Source: Bordetella parapertussis (GTDB lineage Bacteria > Pseudomonadota > Gammaproteobacteria > Burkholderiales > Casimicrobiaceae). From it: a DNA stretch of 62,891 nt. The DNA lies in NCBI GenBank assembly GCA_943331295.2, contig CALQLA020000031.1:1-62891 (forward strand), given 5' to 3'. The notes under the pieces are model-generated. The model saw only the letters and a program-made list of their open reading frames with translations. It did no database searches and had not been told where the DNA came from. Made by a program: the position numbers and the translations under genes. Positions 27,418 to 36,379 of the stretch are shown in pieces. How positions within the stretch are numbered: position 1 is the stretch's first letter; each line of letters starts with the position of its first letter.

Positions 27418-29436
27418 ATGTCACCTGTGCCACCAAACACGAATCGCCCCCCCCAACCCGGCCTCCGGCCCCGGCTCCGGTCGACGCCCTGGCGGGTCGC
27501 CGTCGCGGGGCTCGCCTTTGCCTGCGCCGGAGCGGCGCAAGGCCAGGCCTCCGACGCCGATTTTCTCGCCGCGCGTGCCGCGTTCGAGCGCGGCGACCGG
27601 GCGAAGCTCGCGGCGCTGGCGGGGCCGTTCGCGGGGCAGCTGCTGCAGCCCTACGTCTCCTACTGGCAACTCAAGCTCAACCTCGACGCGGCAACGCGCG
27701 ACGAGGTCAAGGGCTACCTCGCGCGGTGGCCCGATACGCCGCTCGCCGACCGGCTGCGCATCGAGTGGCTCAAGGTCGTCGCCCGGCGCGGCGACTGGGC
27801 CACCTTCGCGCTGGACTACCCTCCGCCCAACGGCGAGGACACCGAACTCGCGTGCCACGGCGTCACGTTCCGGCGCTTGCGCGAGGGCGACGCTGCGCTC
27901 ATGACGGCCAAGCCGTTCTGGCTCAACGGGCAGGCCACGCCGGAGAACTGCGAGCCGCTGTTCGCAGCGCTGATCCAGAAGGGGGAAATCACCGCGGCCG
28001 ACCGGCGTGCCCGCTATCGCCTCGCCGCCGAGGCCGGCAACTTCCGGCTCGCGCAGTCGATCGCGGTCGAACTCCCGCCGGAGGACCGGATCACCGCCCG
28101 CGAGTTCGCGCAGGTCGAGCGCGACCCGGCGCGCGCGCTGGCGAAGGGCGAATTCTCCTTGCGGCACCGCGGCGGGCGCGAACTCGCGCTGTACGCGCTG
28201 GAGCGCGCCGCCCGCACCGACGCGACGGCCGCGAGCGAGGCATGGATCCGCTACCGGGTGAATCTTCCGGTGCCGGACCGGCACTACGGCAACGGCCGGC
28301 TTGCCTATCACGCCGCGCGGCAGCTGGCGCCGCTGGCGAACGACTGGTTCCGCGACGTCGATGCCGCGACGCTTTCCGATATCCAGCATGCGTGGCGCGT
28401 GCGTGCTGCGCTGCGCGCCGGGTCCTGGCCCGACGTGCTGAAAGCGGTCGAGGCGATGCCGGCGCCGCAGTCGCAGGAGTCCGCGTGGCGCTACTGGAAG
28501 GCGCGCGCGCTGGCCGCCGCGGGGCGCGCCGACGAGGCCAATGCGTTCTTCGCGACGCTGCTCACGGAAACGAACTTCTACGGCCTGCTGGCGGCGGAAG
28601 CGCAGGGCCGCAACACGCTGCCGGACACCATGCGCGACCCGGCGACCAATGCGCCGTACGTCCCCGACGCCGCGGCGCTCGCCGCCTACGGCGCGAAGCC
28701 GGGGGTGCAGCGCGCGGTGAAGCTCGCCCAGCTCGGGATGAAGCCCGAGTCGCTGCGCGAATGGATCTACGCGATCCGCGGCCTCGACGACGACAACCTG
28801 CTCGTCGCCGCCGAATACGCGCGCCGCCAGAAGCTCTACGACCGGGCGATCAACACCGCCGAGCGCACCGTCGCCCGCCACGATTTCACGTTGCGCTACC
28901 TGGCGCCCTACCGCGAGCAGTTCGGCGCCGCGGCGCGCGACAACGGGGTCGAGGAGGCGATGCTCTTCGGCATCGCGCGGCAGGAATCGCGGTTCGCCGC
29001 CGACATCGTGTCGTCGGCCGGCGCGATGGGGCTGATGCAGCTGATGCCGGGCACCGCGCGCCTGGTCGCGAAGCAGATGGGGCGCGCCGACTACAAGGCG
29101 TCCGACATCGGCGACATCGCCACCAATACGCAGTTCGGCGCGTTCTACTTCAAGTACTGGCTGGACCGCCTCGACCGGATGCCTGCGCTCGCCGCGGCCG
29201 CCTATAATGCCGGTCCCAGCCGCGCCCAGCAGTGGCGCGCCGGCGCCCCGCTCGAGGGCGCCATCTGGGTCGAGACGATCCCGTTCAACGAGACCCGCGA
29301 CTACGTGAAGAAGGTCCTTGCCAACATCATGTTCTACACCCGTGAATTCAACGGCACCTACGTGCCGCTGACGGCGCGCCTCGGCACCGTGACACCGCGC
29401 GGCAACGGCAGCGCCGTCGCCGCCAGGGCGGAATAG
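27418..29436 (+). CDS. slt: Soluble lytic murein transglycosylase (Slt70-like)
   Basis: This periplasmic peptidoglycan lytic transglycosylase cleaves MurNAc–GlcNAc bonds to give 1,6-anhydro ends. The 672-residue product has a signal sequence after a basic N-terminus (WRVAVAGLAFACAGAAQGQA), a long alpha-helical superhelical (U/L) domain, and the C-terminal SLT domain from about 500, with catalytic Glu523 in GIARQESRF, then SSAGAMGLMQLMPGTAR and AAAYNAGPSRAQQW. The ATG at 27418 is favoured for its export signal. NDUFA9-like starts 2 nt downstream. Confidence 0.92.
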   Translation: MSPVPPNTNRPPQPGLRPRLRSTPWRVAVAGLAFACAGAAQGQASDADFLAARAAFERGDRAKLAALAGPFAGQLLQPYVSYWQLKLNLDAATRDEVKGYLARWPDTPLADRLRIEWLKVVARRGDWATFALDYPPPNGEDTELACHGVTFRRLREGDAALMTAKPFWLNGQATPENCEPLFAALIQKGEITAADRRARYRLAAEAGNFRLAQSIAVELPPEDRITAREFAQVERDPARALAKGEFSLRHRGGRELALYALERAARTDATAASEAWIRYRVNLPVPDRHYGNGRLAYHAARQLAPLANDWFRDVDAATLSDIQHAWRVRAALRAGSWPDVLKAVEAMPAPQSQESAWRYWKARALAAAGRADEANAFFATLLTETNFYGLLAAEAQGRNTLPDTMRDPATNAPYVPDAAALAAYGAKPGVQRAVKLAQLGMKPESLREWIYAIRGLDDDNLLVAAEYARRQKLYDRAINTAERTVARHDFTLRYLAPYREQFGAAARDNGVEEAMLFGIARQESRFAADIVSSAGAMGLMQLMPGTARLVAKQMGRADYKASDIGDIATNTQFGAFYFKYWLDRLDRMPALAAAAYNAGPSRAQQWRAGAPLEGAIWVETIPFNETRDYVKKVLANIMFYTREFNGTYVPLTARLGTVTPRGNGSAVAARAE

Positions 29437-29438
29437 CG

Positions 29439-30380
29439 ATGGCCGCGCGGACCGTCCTCGTCGTCGGCGGCACCGGCTTCGTCGGGCGTCACCTGATCTG
29501 CCGGCTCGTGGCCGCCGGCTGGCACGTCCTCGTCGTCACCCGCCGCCGCGATCGTGCCCGCCACCTGTTCATGCTGCCGACGGTCGACGTGGTCGAGGCG
29601 GATGCCGCCGATGCCGCGGTGCTCGCGCGCCTCGCCGCCGGCGCGGCGGCCGTCGTCAACCTGACGGGCATCATCAACGAGACGAAGCGCGCCACGTTCG
29701 CCGAGGCGCACGTGGCGATCACGCGCAACGCCATCGCGGCGTGCCACGCCGGCGGCGTGCGCCGTCTGCTGCAGATGAGCGCCCTCAATGCCGACCCGGC
29801 GGGTCCCAGCCGGTACCTCGCCAGCAAGGGCGAGGCCGAAACCCTGGTGGCGGCGTCGGGCCTCGACTGGACGATTTTCCAGCCGTCGGTGATCTTCGGC
29901 CCCGAGGATTCGTTCCTCAACCTGTTCGCCGGGCTGCTGCGCGCGCTGCCGGTGCTGGCGCTGGGAACGCCGAATGCGCGGTTCCAGCCGGTCTACGTCG
30001 GCGACGTCGCGGACTGCATGGTCGGCGCGCTGGCCGACGACGAGACGATAGGCGTCCGCTATCCGCTGTGCGGTCCGAAGGTCTACACGCTGCTCGAACT
30101 CGTCCGCTACGTCGGCGCGACGACCGGCGCGATGCGTCCGGTGCTGACGCTGGGCCCGGCGCTGTCGCGCCTGCAGGCCCTGGCGCTCGAGCACCTGCCC
30201 GGCAAGCTGATGAGCCGCGACAACCTGGCGTCGATGCAGAAGGACAGCGTCTGCAACTGCGAATTCCCGGCCGTGTTCGGCATCGAGCCGGCCGCGCTGG
30301 AGGCCGTGGCGCCGTCGTACCTCGCGCCCGCGGCTGGCAGGAGCGCTTTCGATGTGTTCCGGTCGCGTCGCGGCCGCTGA
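29439..30380 (+). CDS. Complex I NDUFA9 subunit-family protein (NAD(P)-binding, extended SDR)
   Basis: This 313-residue atypical SDR/epimerase-like protein has GGTGFVGRHL near the N-terminus, VVNLTGIINE, KGEAETLVAASGLDWTIFQPSVIFGPEDSF (typical of NDUFA9-like proteins) and YVGDVADCMVGAL. The YxxxK catalytic pair of classical SDRs is modified, as in other NDUFA9 relatives, so a binding or assembly role is as likely as catalysis. Complex I genes are not in this window. It directly follows slt and precedes cca. Confidence 0.87.
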   Translation: MAARTVLVVGGTGFVGRHLICRLVAAGWHVLVVTRRRDRARHLFMLPTVDVVEADAADAAVLARLAAGAAAVVNLTGIINETKRATFAEAHVAITRNAIAACHAGGVRRLLQMSALNADPAGPSRYLASKGEAETLVAASGLDWTIFQPSVIFGPEDSFLNLFAGLLRALPVLALGTPNARFQPVYVGDVADCMVGALADDETIGVRYPLCGPKVYTLLELVRYVGATTGAMRPVLTLGPALSRLQALALEHLPGKLMSRDNLASMQKDSVCNCEFPAVFGIEPAALEAVAPSYLAPAAGRSAFDVFRSRRGR

Positions 30381-30467
30381 CGGGCCGCGGCCGGCGGTTC
30401 CGCCCGTTGCCGCCCTAGCCGCAGGGGGGGATGTTCCCGCCCGGCGCCGGTGGCGGGCGGCAGCCCG

Positions 30468-31715
30468 ATGAAGGTCTACCGGGTCGGCGGCTCGGTCCGC
30501 GACGAGCTGCTCGGCCGTCCCGTGGTCGACCACGACTGGGTCGTCGTCGGCAGCACGCCGGCGGCGATGGTCGCCCTCGGTTATCGGCCGGTCGGCCAGG
30601 ACTTCCCCGTGTTCCTGCACCCCCGGACGCGCGAGGAGTACGCGCTCGCCCGCACCGAGCGCAAGCAGGGCAAGGGCTATCGCGGGTTCGCCGTCTACGC
30701 CTCGCCCGAGGTCACGCTGGAGGAAGATCTCCTGCGGCGCGATCTCACGATCAACGCGATGGCGCGCGGGCCCGACGGCGTGCTGGTCGATCCTTATGGC
30801 GGCGCGGCGGACCTCCGGGCCGGCGTGCTGCGGCACGTCTCGCCGGCGTTCGCGGAGGACCCGCTGCGCGTGCTGAGGGTCGCGCGCTTCGCCGCGCGGT
30901 TCGGATTCGACGTCGCGCCCGAGACCGAGGCGCTGATGCGCACGCTTGCGGCAGGCGGCGAGCTCGCGTCGCTGTCCCCCGAGCGCGTCTGGCAGGAGTT
31001 CGCGCGCGGCCTGATGGAGCCGCACCCCGCGCGGATGCTCGCGGTGCTCCGCGACTGCGGCGCGCTGGCGCAGGTGCTGCCGGAGGTCGACGCGCTCTAT
31101 GGCGTGCCGCAGCCCCCCGCCCATCATCCCGAGGTCGACACCGGGGTCCACGTCGCGCTGGCGCTGGAGTACGCGGCGGCGAAGGGGTTTCCGCTCGCCG
31201 CGCGCTACGCGGTGCTGGCGCACGACCTCGGCAAGGCGGCGACGGCGCCCCGGGACTGGCCCGCGCACCACCGGCACGAGCAGCGGGGCGCCCGGCGGTC
31301 GGCGCGGATGTCGGCGCGCCTCAAGGTGCCGCGGGAATGCGCCAGCGCCGGCGAACTCGCGGCGCGGATGCATGGGGTTGTCCATCGCGCGGCGGAACTG
31401 CGGCCGGCGACGATCCTCGATCTCATCGGGGCGGCCGATGCGCTGCGCCGGCCGGAGCAGTTGGAAACACTGCTCGCCGCCTGCGAGTCCGATGCCTTGT
31501 CCCGCCCGGGACGCGGCGGCGGCGAGTATGCGCCGGCGGCCTACCTGCGCGCGGCGCTGGCGGCGGTCCGCGCGGTCGGCGTTGCCGCGATCGCGCGCCA
31601 CGCTGCGGCCAAGCCGGACGCGGGAGGGGACGCGATCGCCGCCGCGATCAGGACGGCAAGGCTCGCGGCGCTGAGGCAATGGAAACGCGGCGCCGGCAGC
31701 GCCGCCGTCGGGTAG
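30468..31715 (+). CDS. cca: CCA-adding tRNA nucleotidyltransferase (with HD domain)
   Basis: This enzyme adds or repairs the 3' CCA of tRNAs. The 415-residue product has the class II nucleotidyltransferase core ([27 protein letters not shown] with metal-binding [13 protein letters not shown]), the tRNA-binding helical domain ([20 protein letters not shown]) and a C-terminal HD phosphohydrolase domain (HVALALEY...AHDLGKA, HEQRGA), the multifunctional arrangement of gamma/betaproteobacteria. The ATG at 30468 gives the family N-terminus MKVYRVGG; an ATG at 30450 would add six residues. Confidence 0.95.
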   Translation: MKVYRVGGSVRDELLGRPVVDHDWVVVGSTPAAMVALGYRPVGQDFPVFLHPRTREEYALARTERKQGKGYRGFAVYASPEVTLEEDLLRRDLTINAMARGPDGVLVDPYGGAADLRAGVLRHVSPAFAEDPLRVLRVARFAARFGFDVAPETEALMRTLAAGGELASLSPERVWQEFARGLMEPHPARMLAVLRDCGALAQVLPEVDALYGVPQPPAHHPEVDTGVHVALALEYAAAKGFPLAARYAVLAHDLGKAATAPRDWPAHHRHEQRGARRSARMSARLKVPRECASAGELAARMHGVVHRAAELRPATILDLIGAADALRRPEQLETLLAACESDALSRPGRGGGEYAPAAYLRAALAAVRAVGVAAIARHAAAKPDAGGDAIAAAIRTARLAALRQWKRGAGSAAVG

Positions 31716-31760
31716 GCGGGCCCGCCGGCCGGGCAGGCCCGCGACGCCGCCGCAGGCGCG

Positions 31761-32381
31761 TCAGATCCGGTAGGCGACGGCCTTCATCAGGCTGGCCGCT
31801 ACCCGCATCAGGCCCCGGACGGGCAGGGGCAGGTCGGCCGCGCCGGCCGCCTGTGCCGTTGCGCCGTGCCGCGCCTCGTCGTCCCGCATCTGCACGACGA
31901 TCGCGCGACTCTTGGTGTCGGCCGGAGGCAGGCTCTGGATGTGCCCGGTCAGGTGCTCCTCGACCTGACGCTCGGTCTCGACGACGAAGCCCAGGTTGAC
32001 GCGGTCGCCGGCGAGTCCCGCCGCGATGCCGATGGCGAACGACCCGGCATACCACAGCGGATTGAGCAGCGACGCGCGGTCGTCCAATTCTGCGAGGCGC
32101 TGCTGCGTCCAGGCGAGATGGTCTTCCTCCTCGCGCGCCGCCTCCGACATGCTCGCCTTGATGCCGGCATCGCGCGAGACCAGCGCCTGCGCCGCGTACA
32201 GCGCCTGCGCGCAGACCTCGCCGGTGTGGTTGACGCGCATCAGGCCGGCGGCCAGGCGCTTGTCTTCCGGCGTGAGGTCGGCTTCCGCGTAGTCGGCGCC
32301 GGGCACGGGGCGCGACGTCGTCGCGCGGCCGGACAGCGTGCGCAGCGCACGGTCGAAACTGATCACGAGTGCGTCGTTCAT
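31761..32381 (-). CDS. coq7: Demethoxyubiquinone hydroxylase Coq7 (diiron)
   Basis: This membrane-associated diiron monooxygenase performs the C6 hydroxylation of ubiquinone synthesis (the UbiF/UbiM step in other bacteria). The 206-residue product has metal ligands in [14 protein letters not shown], the EEEDHLAW motif and DEARHGATA, plus a hydrophobic [14 protein letters not shown] segment for membrane contact. The ATG at 32381 gives the usual N-terminus [16 protein letters not shown]; the frame is open upstream but of low complexity. It converges on cca and is divergent from the carbamoyltransferase. Confidence 0.93.
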   Translation of the reverse strand: MNDALVISFDRALRTLSGRATTSRPVPGADYAEADLTPEDKRLAAGLMRVNHTGEVCAQALYAAQALVSRDAGIKASMSEAAREEEDHLAWTQQRLAELDDRASLLNPLWYAGSFAIGIAAGLAGDRVNLGFVVETERQVEEHLTGHIQSLPPADTKSRAIVVQMRDDEARHGATAQAAGAADLPLPVRGLMRVAASLMKAVAYRI

Positions 32382-32597
32382 CCCGCCGATCGTACCAGCA
32401 TTCGGCCGCTGCCGGAGGGCCGCGGGGAGCCACGCGCGGCGCAACGGCGCCGGACGCGGCATACTTCGGTTTGCCGCGGGCCGGAGCCCTCCCCGGGCCG
32501 CGTATCGTCGCGACGCGCGGCCCGCACCGGGAAGCTGCCGGGCGACCACCGCAACCACTCATCTTCCACCGGGAAAGCCGGCCTGGCTTCGACCTCC

Positions 32598-34412
32598 ATG
32601 AACATCCTCTCCGTTTCCTTCGGCCACGACGGCTCCGCCGCCGCCTTCGCGGACGGCAGGCTCCTCGCCGCCATTGCCACCGAGCGCGTCACGCGCGCCA
32701 AGAAGCAGCGCGGCGTCACGCCGCAGGCCGTCGACTACGTCCTGCGGCAGGCGGGATTGCGCTGGAGCGACATTCACCTCGTTGTCGTCACCAACTGGTT
32801 CTGGGACGCGGTCAATGGCCGCGAGTGCTTCGACAAGGCCGCGGCCGGCGTCGCGGTGACCCACCCCAACGGCGCGGCGATGACGCGCCAGGAGTTCATG
32901 ACGCTGAAGTCGCAGCGGTTCTGGGTCTACGGCGGGCCCCTGCATTTCCGGATGGGCGCGAACCGCGCGCCCTGCGTGATGGTCGACCACCACTTCGCGC
33001 ATGCGGCCTATGCGTACCAGATGTCGCCGTTCGACGATGCCGTGGTGGTGACGGTCGACGGCGGCGATTGCGCGGGAACGTCCAATAGCGTCGTCTACTT
33101 CGCCGACGACGGCCGGCTTGCCCTGCGGCTGTATCCGGACAGCGTCTTCCCCGTGGGCAGCTACTACGGCGACATCTGCGACTACCTCGGCTTCCATCCG
33201 TCGCTGACCGACGCGGGCAAGGTCATGGCGCTGGCGGCCTACGGGACGCCGGTGCCGGACTACCGCGAGATCGGCTGGGACCGCGTGCGCTCGCCCGCCG
33301 ACATCCACGGCGGCGACCAGTACCTGCACACGCTGCTACGTCACGGCGTGCGCCGGATTCCGAAGCAGCGGGCGCTGTGGCCGCAGCTGCCGGGCGAAGG
33401 CGGCCGGCCCGACCCGGACTGGCGGGACAAGAAGGACTGGAACACGCCCGCCAGCCGCGACATCGCAGCGACGGCGCAGGCGGTCCTCGAGACGTCGATC
33501 CACGACCTGCTCGCCGGGCTCGCCGGACGCACCCGGCACCTGAGCCGCAACCTGTGCCTCTCCGGCGGGACGATGCTGAACTGCGTCAGCAACGGGAAGG
33601 TCCTCAACAGCGGTCTCTTCGACCGCGTGTTCATCGCGCCGGCGAGCGGCGACGACGGCATCGCGATCGGCGCCGGGCTGCACGTCGCGACGCACTTCGA
33701 CGTCGTCGCCCCGTCGACGCTCGTCGAGCGCACCGCGCCGCGTGCGCGCTATACGCCCCGCGAGGCGTTCGAAGGAGGGCGGCGCTATACCGCGCAGGAA
33801 GTCGACGCCAGCATCGATCGCCACCGCGCCGCGCTCGCGGCGGCCGGGGTCCGCGTCCACAAGCCGGATGCCGGCACGCTGGTCGACGAGGTGGCGGACA
33901 GCATCGTCGCCGACCGCATCGTCGGCTGGTTCTATCGCGGCTCGGAACTCGGGCCCCGCGCGCTCGGGCACCGCTCGATCCTCGCGAACCCCTGCAATCC
34001 GCGGATGAAGGACATCCTGAACAGCCGCGTCAAGCACCGCGAGGAATTCCGCCCCTTCGCGCCCGTCGTGCCGGTCGAATTCGCCGACGCGTGGTTCGAC
34101 CTGCCGCCGGGCACGGCGTCGCCGTTCATGCTGTTCTCGGTGGCCTGCCGGCGGGCCGCAGAGATCCCGTCCGCCGTGCATATCGACGGCACCGCGCGCG
34201 TGCAGACGGTGGACCGGGACAACAACGGCCGGTTCTACGACCTCGTGCTCCGGCTCCACGCGAAGACCGGCGTGCCCGTCGTGCTCAACACGTCGTTCAA
34301 CGTGCAGGGCGAGCCCATCGTCGAATCGCCGGACGACGCGCTGCGCTGCTTCCTCGGCACGGAGATCGACGTGCTGGTGCTGGAAGACTACGTGCTGGAG
34401 AAGGGGGCGTGA
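32598..34412 (+). CDS. NodU/CmcH-family carbamoyltransferase
   Basis: This 604-residue protein has the two-part TobZ/NodU architecture. The N-terminal Kae1-like domain (MNILSVSFGHDGSAAAF, VDHHFAHAAYAY, TVDGGDCAGTSNS, LCLSGGTMLNC) forms carbamoyl-adenylate from carbamoyl phosphate and ATP. The C-terminal YrdC-like domain (GSELGPRALGHRSILANP, EEFRPFAPVV, NTSFNVQGEPIVES) transfers the carbamoyl group to a hydroxyl acceptor, usually a sugar or antibiotic. The acceptor is unknown. The polysaccharide genes at 38–42 kb suggest a glycan, but this is inference. A REP-like element starts 3 nt after the stop. Confidence 0.9.
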   Translation: MNILSVSFGHDGSAAAFADGRLLAAIATERVTRAKKQRGVTPQAVDYVLRQAGLRWSDIHLVVVTNWFWDAVNGRECFDKAAAGVAVTHPNGAAMTRQEFMTLKSQRFWVYGGPLHFRMGANRAPCVMVDHHFAHAAYAYQMSPFDDAVVVTVDGGDCAGTSNSVVYFADDGRLALRLYPDSVFPVGSYYGDICDYLGFHPSLTDAGKVMALAAYGTPVPDYREIGWDRVRSPADIHGGDQYLHTLLRHGVRRIPKQRALWPQLPGEGGRPDPDWRDKKDWNTPASRDIAATAQAVLETSIHDLLAGLAGRTRHLSRNLCLSGGTMLNCVSNGKVLNSGLFDRVFIAPASGDDGIAIGAGLHVATHFDVVAPSTLVERTAPRARYTPREAFEGGRRYTAQEVDASIDRHRAALAAAGVRVHKPDAGTLVDEVADSIVADRIVGWFYRGSELGPRALGHRSILANPCNPRMKDILNSRVKHREEFRPFAPVVPVEFADAWFDLPPGTASPFMLFSVACRRAAEIPSAVHIDGTARVQTVDRDNNGRFYDLVLRLHAKTGVPVVLNTSFNVQGEPIVESPDDALRCFLGTEIDVLVLEDYVLEKGA

Positions 34413-34414
34413 CA

Positions 34415-34506
34415 CGTAGCCTGGCGTCGAGCGCCAGCGAACCCGGAGGGATCGTGCCCTTTGCTCCGCCCACCCGGGTTTCGCTGGCGCTCAACGCCGG
34501 GCTACG
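34415..34506. repeat. REP/BIME-like palindromic repeat, copy 4 (long, degenerate form)
   Basis: CGTAGC at the left end and GCTACG at the right bracket degenerate copies of the half-sites seen at 5108, 23385 and 25331 (GCCAGCGAACCCGG, and CCCGGGTTTCGCTGGCGCTCAA), with the shared spacer GTGCCCTTTGC. The minus-strand stop codon of the TPR gene (complement of 34502–34504) lies in the right terminal CGTAGC. Confidence 0.8.
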
Positions 34507-36151
34507 CCGGAGCTGACGCACCCCGCAGGACGCCCGGCGCGTCGAGCGCGTCGCGCACGCGCCGGATCACGCCCGCCCAGTCTCCGGGCGCCGCCTGCCG
34601 GAACAGCCGCGCGGTCGGATACCAGGGGCTGTCGTCCCGGTCGCGCAGCCAGCGCCAGTCGGCGCTCCACTCCAGCAGGATCCACACCGGCTTGCCCATC
34701 GCGCCCGCGAGGTGGGCGACGCTCGTGTCGACCGTGACGACGACATCCATCAGTTCGACCAGCGCTGCCGTCTCGGCGAAGTCCGTGAGCAGGCCGCCGG
34801 CGGAACGGATGTCGGGCCGCGACGCCAGCAGCGCAGCGTCCGTGGCGGAAACCTCCTTCTGCAGGCTCACCCACTGCACGCCGTCGCCCGCCAGAGGCAG
34901 CATTTCCGCGAGCGCGAGGCTGCGATGGCTGCGGTTGTCCGCTTCGAGCAGCAGGCTGCCGGCCCACACCAGCCCGATGCGCGGCGCATCCCGCGGACCC
35001 AGCGCGCTGCGCCAGCGCGCAACCCGCGCGGGATCGCTCGCGAGGTACGGGACGCGGGAAGGAATGGACGACAGGTCGGTCCCGAAGGCCAGCGGCAGGC
35101 TCATCAGCGGGCAATGGCAGTCGAACGCGGGCAGCGGCGAGCCCGCGGCCAGTACCTGCGCGACGCCCTCCAGCCCGGACAGCAGCGGCAGCAGCGGCGG
35201 CGGCACCTCGAGCACGACGGTGGCGCCGCGCGCGGCCACGAGGCTCGCGTAGCGGCAGAACTGCAGCGTGTCGCCCAGCCCCTGTTCGGCGTAGAGCAGG
35301 ATCGTCCTGCCGGCCAGCGGCTCCGCTCCGTTCCACAACGGCGGCGCGAAATTCCGCCGAAGGGCCCGGTGTTCCGGCTTCTTCCACCGCCACTCGTAGC
35401 CCGCCCAGCCTGTCGCGAAGTCGCCCAGCAGCAGGCGGCACAGCGCGAGGTCGAAGTGCGCGGCGGCGTAATCGGGGGCCAGCGCCACCGCCTGCCCATA
35501 GCTCGCGATGGCCTCGTCGTAGCGCTTCTGGCCGCGCAGCACGTGGCCACGGTTGCTCCAGGCGTCGGCGGAATCGGGCTGCAGCGCAATGGCGCGCGCA
35601 TAGCTTTCCAGCGCCTCGTCGTAGCGTTTGAGGTCGCGCAGCGCATTGCCGCGGTTGTTGAAGGCGTCGGCGTAGCCGGGCGCCAATGCCAGCGCGCGCT
35701 CGTAGCATTGCAGCGCCTCCGCGGGCCGCTTCAGCTGGTAGAGCGTGTTGCCGCGGTTGTAGTGCACCTCGGCGAAGGCGGGATTGCGCGCTACGGCGCG
35801 CTCGAAGCACGACAGCGCATCGGCATGCCGCCCGAGGTCGCGCAGCGCATTGCCGAGATTGTTGTGCACTTCGGCGCTTCGCGGATTGGCGGACGCCGCG
35901 CGCGCCAGCAGATCGGCCGCCTCCTGCGGCTGTCCCGACTGCGCGGCAACGATGCCCAGCAGGTGCAGCGCATCGAAATGGTCGGGCTTCGCCGCGAGCA
36001 CCGCGCGGCAGAGCCGCTCGGTCTCCTGCCATGCACCCCGCTGGTATGCCGACACCGCGCCGGCGATGGCGTGAGCGAGCGCCTGCGCCTGCGGGCGGTT
36101 GCCGGCAGGCAGGACCACGGAGGATCGCGAGGGGGGCTTGCTCTTGGCCAT
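34502..36151 (-). CDS. TPR-repeat protein with GT9/heptosyltransferase-like C-terminal domain
   Basis: In this 549-residue protein the N-terminal half (about 25–240) contains around six tetratricopeptide repeats with near-identical units (RGNALRDLKRYDEALESYARAIAL-type), a protein-binding superhelix. The C-terminal half (about 270–540) resembles GT9/ADP-heptose transferase folds: ILLYAEQGLGDTLQFCRY, IGLVWAGS, SLQKE, and VDTSVAHLAGAMGKPVWILL. Whether it is an active glycosyltransferase is unclear. Such proteins are common in betaproteobacteria, often near surface polysaccharide or glycosylation genes. No signal peptide. The stop codon is supplied by the adjacent repeat. Confidence 0.85.
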   Translation of the reverse strand: MAKSKPPSRSSVVLPAGNRPQAQALAHAIAGAVSAYQRGAWQETERLCRAVLAAKPDHFDALHLLGIVAAQSGQPQEAADLLARAASANPRSAEVHNNLGNALRDLGRHADALSCFERAVARNPAFAEVHYNRGNTLYQLKRPAEALQCYERALALAPGYADAFNNRGNALRDLKRYDEALESYARAIALQPDSADAWSNRGHVLRGQKRYDEAIASYGQAVALAPDYAAAHFDLALCRLLLGDFATGWAGYEWRWKKPEHRALRRNFAPPLWNGAEPLAGRTILLYAEQGLGDTLQFCRYASLVAARGATVVLEVPPPLLPLLSGLEGVAQVLAAGSPLPAFDCHCPLMSLPLAFGTDLSSIPSRVPYLASDPARVARWRSALGPRDAPRIGLVWAGSLLLEADNRSHRSLALAEMLPLAGDGVQWVSLQKEVSATDAALLASRPDIRSAGGLLTDFAETAALVELMDVVVTVDTSVAHLAGAMGKPVWILLEWSADWRWLRDRDDSPWYPTARLFRQAAPGDWAGVIRRVRDALDAPGVLRGASAPA

Positions 36152-36310
36152 TGTCTGGGCGGCGGGGGAGGGGCGACGCGCGACGCGCGCTTGGCATTCA
36201 AGCGCCCGATGCTAGCAGCAAACCCGGCCTTGGGCGCCGGGTGCCGCAAGCGGTCCCTGTCCGTGGCACGCGCCGACCCAGTCGGCCCGAGGGCCGCCGG
36301 CCGGGCAGCA

Positions 36311-36338
36311 AAAAACGGGCGCCCGAAGGCGCCCGTTT
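36311..36338 (-). terminator. Rho-independent terminator of the porin gene
   Basis: A perfect 11-bp stem (AAACGGGCGCC at 36313–36323, GGCGCCCGTTT at 36328–36338) with a CGAA loop follows the porin gene by about 40 nt. On the minus strand it runs into at least five T residues (A-tract at 36311–36315), a textbook terminator. Confidence 0.9.
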
Positions 36339-36379
36339 GGACTTCTGCCCGAGGATCCGGGCTTGCGAGAAAGGTCCGC

